Positions 8,994 through 18,604 are shown, numbered from the stretch's first letter. The stretch: DNA of 64,000 nucleotides from Bremerella sp. P1 (GCF_028748185.1 NZ_CP118164.1:3559814-3623813); one strand, 5' to 3'. Notes: generated by a model from the letters alone, not told the origin. Numbers and translations are program-made.

Positions 8994-10223
8994 GTGGGAG
9001 AGTTCTTCGCAGGTTGGTTTCCTGCAGGATGGGAATTCCTGGGGTACACGGTCGCCGCGCTGATTCAAGCTTTCTTGCTGGTCAATGTGATCGCTCTTGG
9101 TGCGTTCGTATTCATCTGGGCTGAACGAAAAGTCTCTGGCCGTATTCAAGATCGCCTGGGACCAACTCGCACTGGCGGAGCATTTGGGTGGCTTCAATCG
9201 CTGGCCGACGGGATCAAGCTTCTCTCAAAGGAAGACTTGATGCCGAAGGATGCTGATCCCATCCTCTTCAAGCTCGCTCCCTACGTGGCGTTCGCTGCCA
9301 GTTTTTCTGCGTTCATGGCCCTCCCCTTCGCTTCCGGCTGGGTGGCTTTGCATCTGAATATTGGCCTGTTTTTCCTGATCGCTGTTCTAGGCTTAGAAGT
9401 CTTCGGCGTGATCTTGGCAGGCTATTCATCCGGTTCGAAGTGGTCACTGTTTGGTGCCATGCGACAGGCAGCCCAGGTCGTTAGTTATGAAGTGCCGCTG
9501 GGAATCTGTGTGATCGTTCCCTTGATGATCTGTGGAACAATGGACCTGGTGGCCATCGGTGATCAGCAGCGTGGCTTGTTTACCAATTGGCTCATCTTCC
9601 ACGATCCTTTCATCTTCGTCGTCTTCTGGGTTTACTTCACCTGTGCCGTTGCGAGCGTGAATCGAGCCCCGTTTGACTTGGCCGAAGCTGAAAGTGAACT
9701 CGTTGCCGGTTTTCTCACCGAGTATTCCGGTATGCGGTGGAGCCTGTTCTTCATGGCCGAGTATGGCTCGATGATCCTGGTTTCGGCTTTGGCCGCCATC
9801 CTGTTCTTCGGTGGGTGGAACGGCCCGATTCCCATCTTCAGTGCCTTGATGGATTGGTTCCCTGACTACCTCGGCAATTGCTGGTGGTTTAGCTCGATCG
9901 CCAATATGTTTGGTGTTCTCTGCCTTTTATTAAAAGCATCTATCGGCGTGATTGCCATGATGTGGGTGCGTTGGACGTTTCCTCGCCTGCGTGTCGATCA
10001 GGTGATCACGATGTGTCTGAAGTACTGCGTTCCGATCGCGGCCGTCTGCTTATTGGGCGTGATGTTCTGGACTGCACTGGGCGTTCCTTTCTTCAACGAT
10101 CTATTACCGGCTCAAGAGCGGTCACTGGTTCGCGAAGGCTGGTTTAAAACCGGCGAGAAGCAAGCCGATGCACTCCTTGAGTCGCTTTCGGCTTCCACCG
10201 ACGAGGAAGGAGACGTTGAATGA
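8994..10223 (+). CDS. nuoH: NADH-quinone oxidoreductase subunit H
   Basis: NuoH is the eight-helix membrane subunit at the quinone entrance. The protein shows WAERKVSGRIQDRLGPTRTG, GWLQSLADGIKLLSKED and NRAPFDLAEAESELVAGF, all diagnostic. The frame opens with a TTG at 8958. The GTG at 8994 is preceded by AAGGAAAG at normal spacing and is preferred, giving 409 residues. A C-terminal extension of about 40 residues beyond the last helix is Glu- and Ser-rich. The stop overlaps the nuoJ start by 4 bp (ATGA). Confidence 0.92.
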   Translation: MGEFFAGWFPAGWEFLGYTVAALIQAFLLVNVIALGAFVFIWAERKVSGRIQDRLGPTRTGGAFGWLQSLADGIKLLSKEDLMPKDADPILFKLAPYVAFAASFSAFMALPFASGWVALHLNIGLFFLIAVLGLEVFGVILAGYSSGSKWSLFGAMRQAAQVVSYEVPLGICVIVPLMICGTMDLVAIGDQQRGLFTNWLIFHDPFIFVVFWVYFTCAVASVNRAPFDLAEAESELVAGFLTEYSGMRWSLFFMAEYGSMILVSALAAILFFGGWNGPIPIFSALMDWFPDYLGNCWWFSSIANMFGVLCLLLKASIGVIAMMWVRWTFPRLRVDQVITMCLKYCVPIAAVCLLGVMFWTALGVPFFNDLLPAQERSLVREGWFKTGEKQADALLESLSASTDEEGDVE

Positions 10224-10942
10224 CTCCCCTTCTCGCAGCGACCAGTGAAGTGGCGATCAACTGGCACACGGTGATGTTCTATGTCATTTCGTTGTGTGCT
10301 TGCGGATTTGCCGTAATCGTGGCGATGACGAACAACATCGTGCGTATGGCATTCGCGTTGATTGTCAGCCTGGCGGCAACCAGCGGTTTGCTGTTTCTCG
10401 CGGGAGCCTATTTCGTCGGCGCTATGCAGTTGATGATCTACGTGGGCGGAACGGTCGTGCTGTTGATATTCGGCGTGATGCTCACCGCGCAAAAGGCGTT
10501 CATCACAATGCGGACCCAAGCAGGCGACTGGATCCTGGGCTTGCTCGTTGGCGGGACCTTGTTGGCCGTTTTAGTGCAACTGGTTTTTCTGATTCCACAG
10601 TGGCAAAGCTCAGATTATCAGTCCGTCGCCGATAAGCAGTTGCTGGCTTTCGCAGAGGAGCTTAAGAGTCAGCAAGATCGCGGAGAAGAGATTACCCCAG
10701 AGCAGCGGCGCAAACTGGAACTGTTGGCAGCGAAGGCCAGCGAAGGAATGCCGCAGCGAACCGGAGAGATTGGTTTGGCCCTGGTCGGCGTGCGGGCGGA
10801 CAAGATTGAAAGTGAAGAAACCGGATTGGCGGGTTACCTGCTTCCCTTTGAAATCATTTCGGTGCATTTGTTGGTGGTGTTGGTCGGGGCAGCGTACTTG
10901 GCCAGAGCGAAACGGCATCATCACGGAGGCGACCACCTATGA
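10220..10942 (+). CDS. nuoJ: NADH-quinone oxidoreductase subunit J, with a charged insert
   Basis: NuoJ is a membrane subunit with a helix that rearranges during turnover. Helices include NIVRMAFALIVSLAATSGLLF and GAMQLMIYVGGTVVLLIFGVML, typical of the family. Between the fourth and last helices lies a soluble insert of about 70 residues (roughly 130-195), rich in Glu, Gln, Arg and Lys. This makes the protein 240 residues instead of about 165-185. The gene overlaps nuoH and nuoK by 4 bp at each end, indicating translational coupling. Confidence 0.9.
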   Translation: MTPLLAATSEVAINWHTVMFYVISLCACGFAVIVAMTNNIVRMAFALIVSLAATSGLLFLAGAYFVGAMQLMIYVGGTVVLLIFGVMLTAQKAFITMRTQAGDWILGLLVGGTLLAVLVQLVFLIPQWQSSDYQSVADKQLLAFAEELKSQQDRGEEITPEQRRKLELLAAKASEGMPQRTGEIGLALVGVRADKIESEETGLAGYLLPFEIISVHLLVVLVGAAYLARAKRHHHGGDHL

Positions 10943-11274
10943 GCTTTCTGAGCGAACCGATCGGATTATCGCACTACCTGGCGGTCGGAGCATTTCTGTT
11001 CGTCACCGGCATCGTGTGTATGGCCACCAAGCGGAATGCCTTGGGCATTTTGATGGGCATTGAACTGGTGCTCAACGGAGCGATCGTCAACTTCGTGGGC
11101 TTTGCGAGTCCTTACTTTCGTGATGAGAACCTGGGGTTGGATGGACATCTAATCGCGCTGTTTGTCATCGTGTTGGCGGCAGCAGAAGCGGCGGTTGCTT
11201 TGGCGATTGCCCTGAACTTTTACAACAACCATGCGACCATCGATGTCGATCGTGCAGATGAACTGAAAGGTTGA
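10939..11274 (+). CDS. nuoK: NADH-quinone oxidoreductase subunit K
   Basis: This three-helix, MrpC-like subunit of the proton-pumping arm is 111 residues, close to the usual 100. It shows GIVCMATKRNALGILMGIEL with the conserved Glu of the second helix, then NGAIVNFVGF, and VIVLAAAEAAVALAIAL with the conserved Glu of the third helix. It overlaps nuoJ by 4 bp and its TGA shares one base with the nuoL ATG. Confidence 0.94.
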   Translation: MSFLSEPIGLSHYLAVGAFLFVTGIVCMATKRNALGILMGIELVLNGAIVNFVGFASPYFRDENLGLDGHLIALFVIVLAAAEAAVALAIALNFYNNHATIDVDRADELKG

Positions 11275-13679
11275 TGGAAGTTTTCCTGCCGTACCTCCCG
11301 AGCTTGCTGGCGACCGCGGTTTTGCTACCGTTGGTGTCGTTCTGCGTGATCCTCCTGGCCGGTAGGTGGCTGGGTGATCGCGGGAAGCCTGCAGGATGGA
11401 TTGCGACCAGCGCGATTCTCGCCTCGACGATCCTGTCATTCTTCTCCGCTGGTGTCTGGTTCGCTGTTCACCAGACGCCTGTCCCGCACGCGATGGGTGA
11501 CCTGCATCATGTTGCCGAGCATCACGCCCCACCGGTAATTACGAGCAACGGCTACACGCTCGCGAGTTTCGCCGGAGCCGATGTTAGTATCAATTACTAC
11601 ATCGATGCGCTGACGATCCTCATGTTTTGCATGGTGACATTCATTGCTACCTGCATTCATTTCTACTCGACCGGCTACATGCACGAAGAACTGCATGACG
11701 TAGTGGATAACGAAGCGCTACTGGCGGATGGCGAGTCTCTGCATCGGCCTGGTCGGTACGCTCGATTCTTTCAGGCGTTTTCCCTGTTCTGCTTTAGCAT
11801 GCTGGGGCTGGTGATTTCCGGAAACTTCCTGATGACGTTTGTCTTCTGGGAATTGGTCGGGCTCTGCTCCTGGTTTCTGATCGGTTTCTACGTCGAACGC
11901 CAGTCCGCATCGACCGCTGCCAATAAAGCCTTCATAGTCAATCGAGTCGGCGACTTTGGTATGCTGATCGGGCTGATGGCTTTGTGGGCGAGCTTAGGAA
12001 CGCTCAATTTCGGCGATGTGCCTGATTCGAGTGATGGCGTGTTTTCGCAGATGCGGAGCGAAGTACACCACTACGCACTCGAGGTGCCTGATGGCATGGT
12101 CCGCCTGGCGGCTGCGGATCGAATCAACGAGATCGCACTGACCTCAAGTAAACCGCTAAGCCAAGAGCAATTGACGGCGAAGGTCGATGCGTCGATTGAA
12201 ACATGGCGCGATGGTGCGGCTGATGGCGACACGACGAAGTACGGCTATACGCTGCTCATGGTAGCCGGCCTCGGAATCTTCTGTGGGTGCGTTGGCAAGA
12301 GTGCTCAGTTCCCGCTGCATGTCTGGCTGCCTGATGCTATGGAAGGTCCGACGCCTGTGTCCGCTCTGGTGCACTCGGCCACGATGGTCGCAGCAGGCGT
12401 GTTCTTGGTTGCCCGGTCGTATCCGATCTTCTTGCCAGAAGTCTTGCTGGTGATTGCCTGCGTTGGCTGCATTACGTTATTCCTCGGAGCGACGATTGCC
12501 TTGGTCGCGACCGACATCAAACGGGTGCTTGCCTATTCGACGGTCAGTCAGTTGGGCTACATGATGTTGGCGCTGGGGGTCGGTGGTTGGGCCGCTGGCG
12601 TGATGCATTTGATAACTCATGCCTGTTTCAAAAGCTTGCTGTTTCTGTGCTCAGGCTCGGTGATTCATGCAGTGCAAACCAACGAAATGCCCCGCATGGG
12701 CGGACTCATTCGCAAGATGCCGTGGACTGGGTATACGATGCTCGTCGGCTGCCTGGCGATCTCCGGCATCGGAATCCCTTCGATCATAGGGCTGCCGATC
12801 GGTCTGAGTGGCTTCTACTCGAAGGACGCCATCCTGGAACAGGTCTTTTCCTTTCGGTATCTCAATCCCGTTTGGGGGTCGTTCTTCTTTGCGACCGCTT
12901 GCGGTGGAGCATGTTTGACAGCGTTTTATATGTTCCGAATGTGGTACTTGACGTTTCTCGGTGAGCCACGTTCTGACCACAAACACCAGCACGCGCACGA
13001 ATCGCCTAAAACGATGGTGGTACCGCTCGTCTTGCTGGCGATTCTAGCAGTGGTTGTCGCCTGGCCGATCTATGATTGGGTCGGTCTGCCGACGCTTTCC
13101 CGCACGATCGAACAGGCACGGCCAGCAGGTATCTGGCAAGACATGGTTGGCAGCCACTGGGATGTCACGATGCCGGAAGAGTCCAAAGGTCACGTCGCCG
13201 CAGTGAAAGGGCCGGTTGGCGTTTTGGCATTCGGAGCAGCGATCAGCGGCATCTTGTTGGCATCGGTGTTTTATCTGTGGAAGACCTTGGACCCAGCGGA
13301 CGTGCGGCGTTCGTTCGATCCGCTGTATCGTGTCCTAGTGAATAAGTGGTACTTCGATGAAGTCTATCAGGCGGTCTTCGTTCGCGGGACGTTGGCGGTG
13401 GCGGCCTGTGTGGCATGGTTTGATCGACAGGTGATCGACCGACTGATCGATGGTTCAGCGTGGCTGGCAGTGGGCTTTGCCCGGCTTTCCGATAACTGGA
13501 TCGACCGCCGTGGTGTCGATGGTTTCGTGAACTGGTTCTCGCGACAGACCTATCGACTGGGCAGCAGCTTGCGGATGCTACAGACAGGAAGTTTGCGTCA
13601 GTATGTCATGCTGATCGTTGTCAGTACCGTAGCGTTGTTTTTGATTCTGAGTTTTTGGACCTATTCCCTGGCTCGGTAG
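11274..13679 (+). CDS. nuoL: NADH-quinone oxidoreductase subunit L (antiporter-like)
   Basis: NuoL is the distal proton-channel subunit. The 801 residues exceed the usual 610-650. Family signatures are FVFWELVGLCSWFLIGF, VWLPDAMEGPTPVSALVHSATMV, VATDIKRVLAYSTVSQLGYM and the HACFKSLLFL helix. A soluble insert of about 80 residues (about 245-325, with EVHHYALEVPDGMV) sits inside the membrane core, and a His-rich loop (HKHQHAHE) lies near residue 565. The ATG at 11274 is used; a TTG one codon earlier also opens the frame. It is translationally coupled to nuoK. Confidence 0.94.
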   Translation: MEVFLPYLPSLLATAVLLPLVSFCVILLAGRWLGDRGKPAGWIATSAILASTILSFFSAGVWFAVHQTPVPHAMGDLHHVAEHHAPPVITSNGYTLASFAGADVSINYYIDALTILMFCMVTFIATCIHFYSTGYMHEELHDVVDNEALLADGESLHRPGRYARFFQAFSLFCFSMLGLVISGNFLMTFVFWELVGLCSWFLIGFYVERQSASTAANKAFIVNRVGDFGMLIGLMALWASLGTLNFGDVPDSSDGVFSQMRSEVHHYALEVPDGMVRLAAADRINEIALTSSKPLSQEQLTAKVDASIETWRDGAADGDTTKYGYTLLMVAGLGIFCGCVGKSAQFPLHVWLPDAMEGPTPVSALVHSATMVAAGVFLVARSYPIFLPEVLLVIACVGCITLFLGATIALVATDIKRVLAYSTVSQLGYMMLALGVGGWAAGVMHLITHACFKSLLFLCSGSVIHAVQTNEMPRMGGLIRKMPWTGYTMLVGCLAISGIGIPSIIGLPIGLSGFYSKDAILEQVFSFRYLNPVWGSFFFATACGGACLTAFYMFRMWYLTFLGEPRSDHKHQHAHESPKTMVVPLVLLAILAVVVAWPIYDWVGLPTLSRTIEQARPAGIWQDMVGSHWDVTMPEESKGHVAAVKGPVGVLAFGAAISGILLASVFYLWKTLDPADVRRSFDPLYRVLVNKWYFDEVYQAVFVRGTLAVAACVAWFDRQVIDRLIDGSAWLAVGFARLSDNWIDRRGVDGFVNWFSRQTYRLGSSLRMLQTGSLRQYVMLIVVSTVALFLILSFWTYSLAR

Positions 13680-13709
13680 CAGCTAATGTTTTGCCCTTGA
13701 GGCACACGT

Positions 13710-15470
13710 ATGGATAACCTGACAAATTTCATGGTGACGTCGCTGATCTTCACGCCCGTGGTGGGTGCGATCGTCTTGTTGTTTTTCCCCTCGGAAAACA
13801 AGTCGCTGCTGCGCTGGTTTACGTTGCTCGTTACGGTGCTCGTCTTGCTGCCGACGCTCTGGATTGCGCTGCCATGGAGTGAGGCCCTTAGTTTTGAGAT
13901 CAATGAAGCCGGGGTTCAAAACGTCGTTCAAACTTCGTGGATTCCATCGTTCGATATTCAATTCTTTCTGGGCATCGATGGGATTAGTTTTCCGCTGCTG
14001 ATGCTCACGGCGTTGATTTCCTTCCTGGCGATGGGTGCTAGTTGGACGATCGACAAATACGTGAAGAGCTACTGCGTGCTTTACCTGTTATTGTTGGCTG
14101 GCATGATGGGGGTGTTCCTGTCGCTCGACTTTTTCTTGTTCTACATCTTCTGGGAAGTCATGCTGCTGCCGATGTACTTCTTGATCGGTGTGTGGGGCGG
14201 ACCACGTAAAGAATACGCGGCGATCAAGTTCTTCTTGTACACGCTATTTGGTAGTGTGTTGATGCTGATCGCGCTCTTGATGCTGTACTTCAATAGCGAT
14301 CTGCGACAGCTCTCGGCAGATCAACTTGCCACCGCGCATATCGCTGCCTGGGATGAAGCTGGCCAACTACTATCGGCTGAGGATTACAAAACCAAGATTG
14401 ATGCCAGCGAGTATCCGGTACACACATTCAATATTCTGGCTCTCCAGCAACTCGGTCAGCACACCGACGTATTCGACCAGGTGCTCATGTTCGGTAAGTC
14501 GATTCAGTGGTGGGCGTTTGTCCTGCTGTTTATTGGCTTCATCATCAAAGTCCCCAGTGTGCCACTGCATACCTGGTTGCCGGATGCCCACGTCGAAGCT
14601 CCTACCCCCATCTCGATGATCTTGGCTGGCGTGCTGCTGAAGATGGGGGGCTACGGCATCGTGCGGATCTGCTATCCCATCTGCCCAGATGCGGGTTACG
14701 ATCTGGTTTGGGTCGTATGTTCGATCGGGGTGATCAGCATGGTCTACGGGGCTTTTGCGGCTCTGGCCCAATCGGACTTCAAGCGAATGGTTGCCTACAG
14801 TTCGGTGAGCCATATGGGTTATGTCGTGCTGGGGCTGGGTGTGTGGAGTGCCACGGCTGGAGCCGTCTTTGACCCGGTCTCGTGGAGCATGGGCGTTAAA
14901 GGCGCATTGTTCCAGATGATCGGTCATGGAATCAGTTCAGCCGGGATGTTCTTCATGGTCGGTGTGATTTATGACCGCGTCCATCATCGTGATTTGAATC
15001 AGTTCGGAGGCTTATACGGCAAGATGCCTGTTTATACCGCGATGGCAATGCTCTTGTTTTTCGCTGGGCTAGGGTTGCCGGGTCTCTGTGGCTTTATTGG
15101 CGAAGTCTTCGTTGTCCTTTCGGTTTGGAAACTGAGCGCCACATTGGCGGCGATTTCGGCAGCGGTTGTCATCCTGACGGCGGCGTACATCCTGTGGGCG
15201 ATCCAGCGCGTTTATCTGGGGCCCGAATACCGAGGCCCGCACCAGGAAGAGCTATCGGAGATCAATCTGCGAGAAATGGCCATTGCCCTGCCCCTTTGTG
15301 TCCTTGCGGTTGTCCTAGGGATCTTTCCGGCGACGATGTTCCGATACATGGATGCCACGGTGGATCAACAGGTATCCGACTTGGTCGAGTGGACCGAGGA
15401 CGTGAAGCTTCCCAAGCTTCGAGCCGAACGAGAAGAAGCTGATAAAGACGTTGCCGCGAACGCTCCCTAA
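13710..15470 (+). CDS. nuoM: NADH-quinone oxidoreductase subunit M (antiporter-like)
   Basis: NuoM is the middle antiporter-like subunit. The 586 residues show FFLFYIFWEVMLLPMYFLIG with the conserved Glu, HTWLPDAHVEAPTPISMIL, FKRMVAYSSVSHMGYV and LPGLCGFIGE. An extra hydrophilic segment of about 65 residues (about 195-260, SADQLATAHIAAWDEA onward) lies between helices where the family normally has a short loop. It ends with a charged tail rich in Glu, Arg and Ala. Confidence 0.95.
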   Translation: MDNLTNFMVTSLIFTPVVGAIVLLFFPSENKSLLRWFTLLVTVLVLLPTLWIALPWSEALSFEINEAGVQNVVQTSWIPSFDIQFFLGIDGISFPLLMLTALISFLAMGASWTIDKYVKSYCVLYLLLLAGMMGVFLSLDFFLFYIFWEVMLLPMYFLIGVWGGPRKEYAAIKFFLYTLFGSVLMLIALLMLYFNSDLRQLSADQLATAHIAAWDEAGQLLSAEDYKTKIDASEYPVHTFNILALQQLGQHTDVFDQVLMFGKSIQWWAFVLLFIGFIIKVPSVPLHTWLPDAHVEAPTPISMILAGVLLKMGGYGIVRICYPICPDAGYDLVWVVCSIGVISMVYGAFAALAQSDFKRMVAYSSVSHMGYVVLGLGVWSATAGAVFDPVSWSMGVKGALFQMIGHGISSAGMFFMVGVIYDRVHHRDLNQFGGLYGKMPVYTAMAMLLFFAGLGLPGLCGFIGEVFVVLSVWKLSATLAAISAAVVILTAAYILWAIQRVYLGPEYRGPHQEELSEINLREMAIALPLCVLAVVLGIFPATMFRYMDATVDQQVSDLVEWTEDVKLPKLRAEREEADKDVAANAP

Positions 15471-15487
15471 GTAGAATCACAGCCTGC

Positions 15488-17173
15488 ATGTTCTTCACCC
15501 TTGTGAATCACCTGACGTCCGATACCTTTGCCAGCCTCCCCGGGTTTGGGGTAGAGCTGGTATTGTGCGTGACGATTGTTGTGATTCTCTTGGCTCGCAT
15601 GTTCCCGTTTTCTGAGCGAATCGACTCGACCTGGTTCGCTCTGCTAGGAACGCTGGTTGCCCTTTGTGTGTTGTCGCCGCTGGCCCCTTGGGACATTTCG
15701 CAAAGTCCGGCTCGCATGGTCAGCATCGGTGAGATGCCGCGGGTAGAAATCTTCACCGGCATGCTTGTTCACGATGGATTCACGGTTGTCATCAAGACAT
15801 TCTTACTGGTCTTCCTGCTGCTCTTCTTTGTTCTCGTAAAGCTGACCCGGGCACATCGCAAGCCCGATAGCCCTGACTTCTCGACGCTTGTCTTAGGTTC
15901 GGCCCTGGGGATGTGCCTGATGGTGTCGGCCAACCATATGTTGATGATCTTCCTTGCGATCGAGATGGCTTCGGTTCCTTCGTATGCCATGGTGGCGATC
16001 CATCGTCACGATCGAAAAGGATCGGAGGCCGCGCTGAAGTATGCCGTGTACGGGGCAGGCACCGCTGGGGTGATGTTATATGGAATCAGTCTACTGGCCG
16101 GCATGCTGAATTCGGCGCATGTGCCAACGATGGCGTTGCACCTCGCGCAAATGGCAGCCGCCGGAATCACGCCGGCTGAGAGCGTGATCCTGGTGATGGC
16201 CATGCTGATGATTCTGGTGGGTGTGGCGTTCAAACTGTCGGCCGTTCCGTTTCATCAGTGGTGTCCCGATGTGTTTGAAGGGGCGACCGCCGAAGTTGGC
16301 GCGTTCCTTTCGGTGGCATCGAAAGCTGCCGCCTTGGCACTTTTGGTTCGCTTGTCAGTCGGACTGACGTGCTTGGAAAGTGCTCCCCTTGAGTTGATTT
16401 CATGGGGCGATGGAAGTGAGTTGAACGTTCCTGACTCTGCCGAGTTAGTTGGCCTGGCATTGGGTTCTGTGCAAAACTTAGTCGCTTGGGTGATTGCCGT
16501 GATGGCGGCGGTAACTTGTACGTTTGGAAATCTAGCAGCCTTCGCTCAGACAAACATCAAGCGGCTCTTGGCTTATTCCACAATTGCGCACGCAGGCTAC
16601 ATGATGATGGCTGTGCCTGCCGTGCTCGCTCTCGTCTCAATCGATACCTACGTGGCCGGCCAGTGTGTTGGCTATCTGGCACTTTATATTGCCGTTTATC
16701 TATTGATGAATCTCGGAGCGTTCGCCGTCGTGGCCATGGTCCGTGATGTCACCGGAAGTGAAGAGATTCGCGACTATGCCGGGATGATTCATCGCAGCAA
16801 GTCGTTCACGATTTGCCTGACGGTGATGCTGGTCAGTCTCGTCGGTCTTCCGCCGCTGGCCGGTTTTATTGGCAAGTTTGCAGTCTTTGCCGGACTAGCT
16901 CGCGGATACCTGGCAAGTGGCGAAACGTACCTGGTCGCTTTGCTTGTGATTGGTTGCGTCAACACGGCGATCAGCTTGTTCTACTATCTTCGGATCGTGA
17001 AAACGATGACGATCGACTCGGCCGAAGCGGACACGGCACCGTTGCGAAGTTCGCCGAGTATTCTGCAGGCAGGCTATCTGTGGTTGTTAGCGGTGCCTGT
17101 CATGGTGTTGATTGTCGGTTGGGATTTTCTGAACGTTTGGATTCAGCAGGCCGTTCTCGGTTTGATCTCGTGA
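15488..17173 (+). CDS. nuoN: NADH-quinone oxidoreductase subunit N (antiporter-like)
   Basis: NuoN is the proximal antiporter-like subunit and the last nuo gene. The 561 residues show LMIFLAIEMASVPSYAMV, KYAVYGAGTAGVMLYG, FKLSAVPFHQWCPDVFEGA, NIKRLLAYSTIAHAGYMM and GLPPLAGFIGKFAVF. The length is somewhat above the usual 480-500. A start ATG lies 18 bp after the nuoM stop. A small helical protein gene follows 22 bp later and may belong to the same transcript. Confidence 0.94.
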   Translation: MFFTLVNHLTSDTFASLPGFGVELVLCVTIVVILLARMFPFSERIDSTWFALLGTLVALCVLSPLAPWDISQSPARMVSIGEMPRVEIFTGMLVHDGFTVVIKTFLLVFLLLFFVLVKLTRAHRKPDSPDFSTLVLGSALGMCLMVSANHMLMIFLAIEMASVPSYAMVAIHRHDRKGSEAALKYAVYGAGTAGVMLYGISLLAGMLNSAHVPTMALHLAQMAAAGITPAESVILVMAMLMILVGVAFKLSAVPFHQWCPDVFEGATAEVGAFLSVASKAAALALLVRLSVGLTCLESAPLELISWGDGSELNVPDSAELVGLALGSVQNLVAWVIAVMAAVTCTFGNLAAFAQTNIKRLLAYSTIAHAGYMMMAVPAVLALVSIDTYVAGQCVGYLALYIAVYLLMNLGAFAVVAMVRDVTGSEEIRDYAGMIHRSKSFTICLTVMLVSLVGLPPLAGFIGKFAVFAGLARGYLASGETYLVALLVIGCVNTAISLFYYLRIVKTMTIDSAEADTAPLRSSPSILQAGYLWLLAVPVMVLIVGWDFLNVWIQQAVLGLIS

Positions 17174-17195
17174 TGCTGAAGGTGTATTGCTGCTA

Positions 17196-17636
17196 ATGTT
17201 ACCTGCCAAACAATTTGAATTGCTGAACCAGGTCGCCGCTTTGCATCATCGTTCATTGCCGACCTATTTGACGTATGCGCGTCCCTGGGTAAGGAGCGGT
17301 AGCGAAGCGAACGCGGCCATCATCGAAGATATCGCAGCCGACCATCACGACCTGGTCCAGCGAATTCTGCGAGTTCTTGAAGCGGATGACCGGCCCGTGA
17401 TGCTGGGCGATTTTCCGATGAACTATACCGACCTGAACGATCTTTCTCTCGACTTTATTCTGCAGGAACTAATGCATTACGAGCGTCGCCTGCTGAAGAC
17501 TTTGGAAGAGATTGCCAGCTGGATGGATCGAGATCAGTCGTCGTATCTCTTGGTGAATATGGCGATTGGGATGGCTATGGGGCATCTGGAGAACCTGGCC
17601 GAGGCAAACGGCGATTCGCCTGCGATGAAAGCGTAA
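17196..17636 (+). CDS. Unrecognised small helical protein at the end of the nuo operon
   Basis: The 146-residue protein (from the ATG at 17196; a TTG three codons earlier is also possible) is predicted mostly helical by composition and has no signal peptide. It contains repeated acidic/His pairs: EDIAADHHDL, QELMHYERRLL and GHLENL. Such ExxH-like spacing resembles ferritin-like or haemerythrin-like bundles, but no diagnostic signature is complete, so this is only a suggestion. It begins 22 bp after nuoN on the same strand, which hints at a link to respiration. Confidence 0.55.
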   Translation: MLPAKQFELLNQVAALHHRSLPTYLTYARPWVRSGSEANAAIIEDIAADHHDLVQRILRVLEADDRPVMLGDFPMNYTDLNDLSLDFILQELMHYERRLLKTLEEIASWMDRDQSSYLLVNMAIGMAMGHLENLAEANGDSPAMKA

Positions 17637-17718
17637 CGGTCGTTTCGTCGCAGCTTCGTCCGCGTTACCATGGACCGTTTCTTATTCGCTGTTTTAAGCT
17701 GAGAGAAGAGTAACCAAC

Positions 17719-18501
17719 GTGGAATGGATTGACACGCACGCCCATTTGTTCGACGAAGGGCTCCTGCCGCAAATTGAGGACGTATTGTCTCGAGCCCAAG
17801 AGGCGGGCGTGGGGACGATTGTGGCCATCGGTACCACTCTGGAAGATAGCCGGATCTGCGTCGAGCTGGCCGAGCGATTTCCACAGGTCTACGCTTCGGT
17901 GGGGATTCATCCCAATCATAGTGCCGAGGCCAAAGATGGCGATCTCGATCAGGTTGAGCAGTTGATTTCTCATCCCAAGGTGGTCGCCGTTGGAGAGACA
18001 GGCCTCGATCGATACTGGGACTTCGCCCCGATCGAACTTCAGAAAGAGTACCTGCAGTGGCATGTGGAAAAGTCGAGGGCGTACAAGAAGCCGCTCGTGA
18101 TTCACATGCGAGATTGTGAAGATGACATCATCGAGTGGTTAGAGTCCTCGAAGAAAGAGGGGCCGCTTTCCGGAATTCTGCATTCGTATACTGGCAACGC
18201 CCAGTTGGCCGAACTAGGTGTCGCGTGTGGCATGCATATTAGCTTTGCAGGAATGCTGACGTTCAAGAGGAACCAGGAGCTTCGCGACGTGGCGAAAACG
18301 ATTCCAGTCGATCGTTTACTCGTAGAAACCGACTGTCCTTACCTGAGCCCTGAGCCATGCCGTAAACAGAGGCCCAATGAGCCGGCACTCGTTGTTCACA
18401 CGGGAACATGTCTGGCGAATGAGCGGGGTGTTGAACCCTCGGAGATGGCAAGTATCACGACGGCAAACGCGCGAAAGCTGTTCGGCATCGCGGAATCGTA
18501 A
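17719..18501 (+). CDS. tatD: TatD-family metal-dependent deoxyribonuclease
   Basis: This cytosolic TIM-barrel hydrolase has 260 residues, the family norm. Metal ligands are visible in order: DTHAHL at the N-terminus, GETGLDRYW, VIHMRD, a His in ILHSYTG, and ETDCPYLSPEP. TatD proteins have 3'-5' exonuclease activity linked to DNA repair and fragment turnover; the exact role in this organism is not known. The start is a GTG at 17719, 82 bp after the preceding gene. Confidence 0.9.
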   Translation: MEWIDTHAHLFDEGLLPQIEDVLSRAQEAGVGTIVAIGTTLEDSRICVELAERFPQVYASVGIHPNHSAEAKDGDLDQVEQLISHPKVVAVGETGLDRYWDFAPIELQKEYLQWHVEKSRAYKKPLVIHMRDCEDDIIEWLESSKKEGPLSGILHSYTGNAQLAELGVACGMHISFAGMLTFKRNQELRDVAKTIPVDRLLVETDCPYLSPEPCRKQRPNEPALVVHTGTCLANERGVEPSEMASITTANARKLFGIAES

Positions 18502-18525
18502 AGTTGCCGCTACGACTGCCTGCGG

Positions 18526-18553
18526 TTGAGAGAGCCTGCGACTGCGTTAGAAT
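18526..18553 (+). promoter_or_regulatory. Candidate promoter of the redoxin gene
   Basis: TTGAGA (5 of 6) and TAGAAT (5 of 6) with 16 bp between them end about 50 bp before the ATG at 18605. Confidence 0.5.
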
Positions 18554-18604
18554 ACGGAATCGACTCACGACTTTTTGCTTCCCCTACCCTAGGACAACTT
18601 TCCG

